Below, in pieces: positions 63,994-64,000 of a DNA stretch of 64,000 nt. Position numbers and translations under genes: made by a program. Positions within the stretch are counted from its first letter, which is position 1; each line of letters starts with the position of its first letter. The DNA is taken from positions 434,001-498,000 of the forward strand of contig WHVD01000061.1 of assembly GCA_015178975.1 (NCBI GenBank), given 5' to 3'. The notes under the pieces are model-generated. The model was given only the letters and a program-made list of their open reading frames with translations, did not search any database and was not told where the DNA came from. The DNA is from Hysterangium stoloniferum (Eukaryota > Basidiomycota > Agaricomycetes > Hysterangiales > Hysterangiaceae).

Positions 63994-64000
63994 TATTTAT

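Noticed and set aside
1-64000. tRNA, rRNA or other structured RNA genes
   Set aside because: No cloverleaf or rRNA-like segment could be supported by eye; a tRNAscan run would be decisive.

Overview
This looks like a gene-poor, transposon-dominated window from a filamentous fungus, most likely a basidiomycete of the agaricomycete type (inferred). The evidence is short GT-AG introns of about 50-100 nt with CTRAY-like branch sites, chromodomain Ty3/gypsy retrotransposons, a secreted PR-1/CAP protein, and a tyrosine recombinase of a kind I associate with agaricomycetes. An ascomycete cannot be excluded from sequence alone.

Almost everything is nested LTR-retrotransposon sequence. I worked out insertions from 5-bp target-site duplications (TSDs) and TG...CA ends. 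I label the LTR families A, B, E, F, G, H, J and L; these names are local to this report. Left block (1-25.1 kb): an interrupted family A LTR holds a long family J insertion. A family H LTR (2502-23526) is split by a Ty3 element G (minus, 2997-23277, TSD CCCTG). G is split by chromovirus F1 (plus, 6106-19047, TSD GTTGC), whose 3' LTR is split by chromovirus F2 (minus, 12341-18776, TSD CTATT). A second H copy, in inverted orientation, follows.

The island at 25.1-28.1 kb is the only part that looks like host DNA. It carries a secreted CAP/PR-1 protein gene (minus, two introns) and, divergently, a small conserved-looking protein gene (plus).

Middle block (28.1-41.2 kb): a MITE-like element with 3-bp TSDs, a G-related element G2 (plus) broken by many solo LTRs nested up to four deep, a second MITE, and a gypsy gag (K) cut by E and B solo LTRs.

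Right block (41.3-62.6 kb): one Ty3 element M (minus, TSD TTATA) swollen by insertions. The largest is a roughly 9-kb segment (about 48.72-57.72 kb) with a decayed multi-exon tyrosine recombinase gene and simple-sequence arrays. The window ends with a nearly complete Tc1/mariner element (62738-63993).

The most unusual observation is that both G and M carry, between integrase and 3' LTR and on the opposite strand, a gene with a Zn(II)2Cys6 (Gal4-type) zinc cluster. In M it is spliced and has a TATA-like box. Other notable signals are a short hairpin conserved in about 20 LTR copies across four LTR families with a compensatory base-pair change, a hairpin-rich B-family LTR, and F2, whose LTRs are nearly identical although its ORFs hold many stops. 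Nearly all transposon ORFs are broken, mostly by TGA where a CGA codon is expected, which suggests deamination of methylated CpG.
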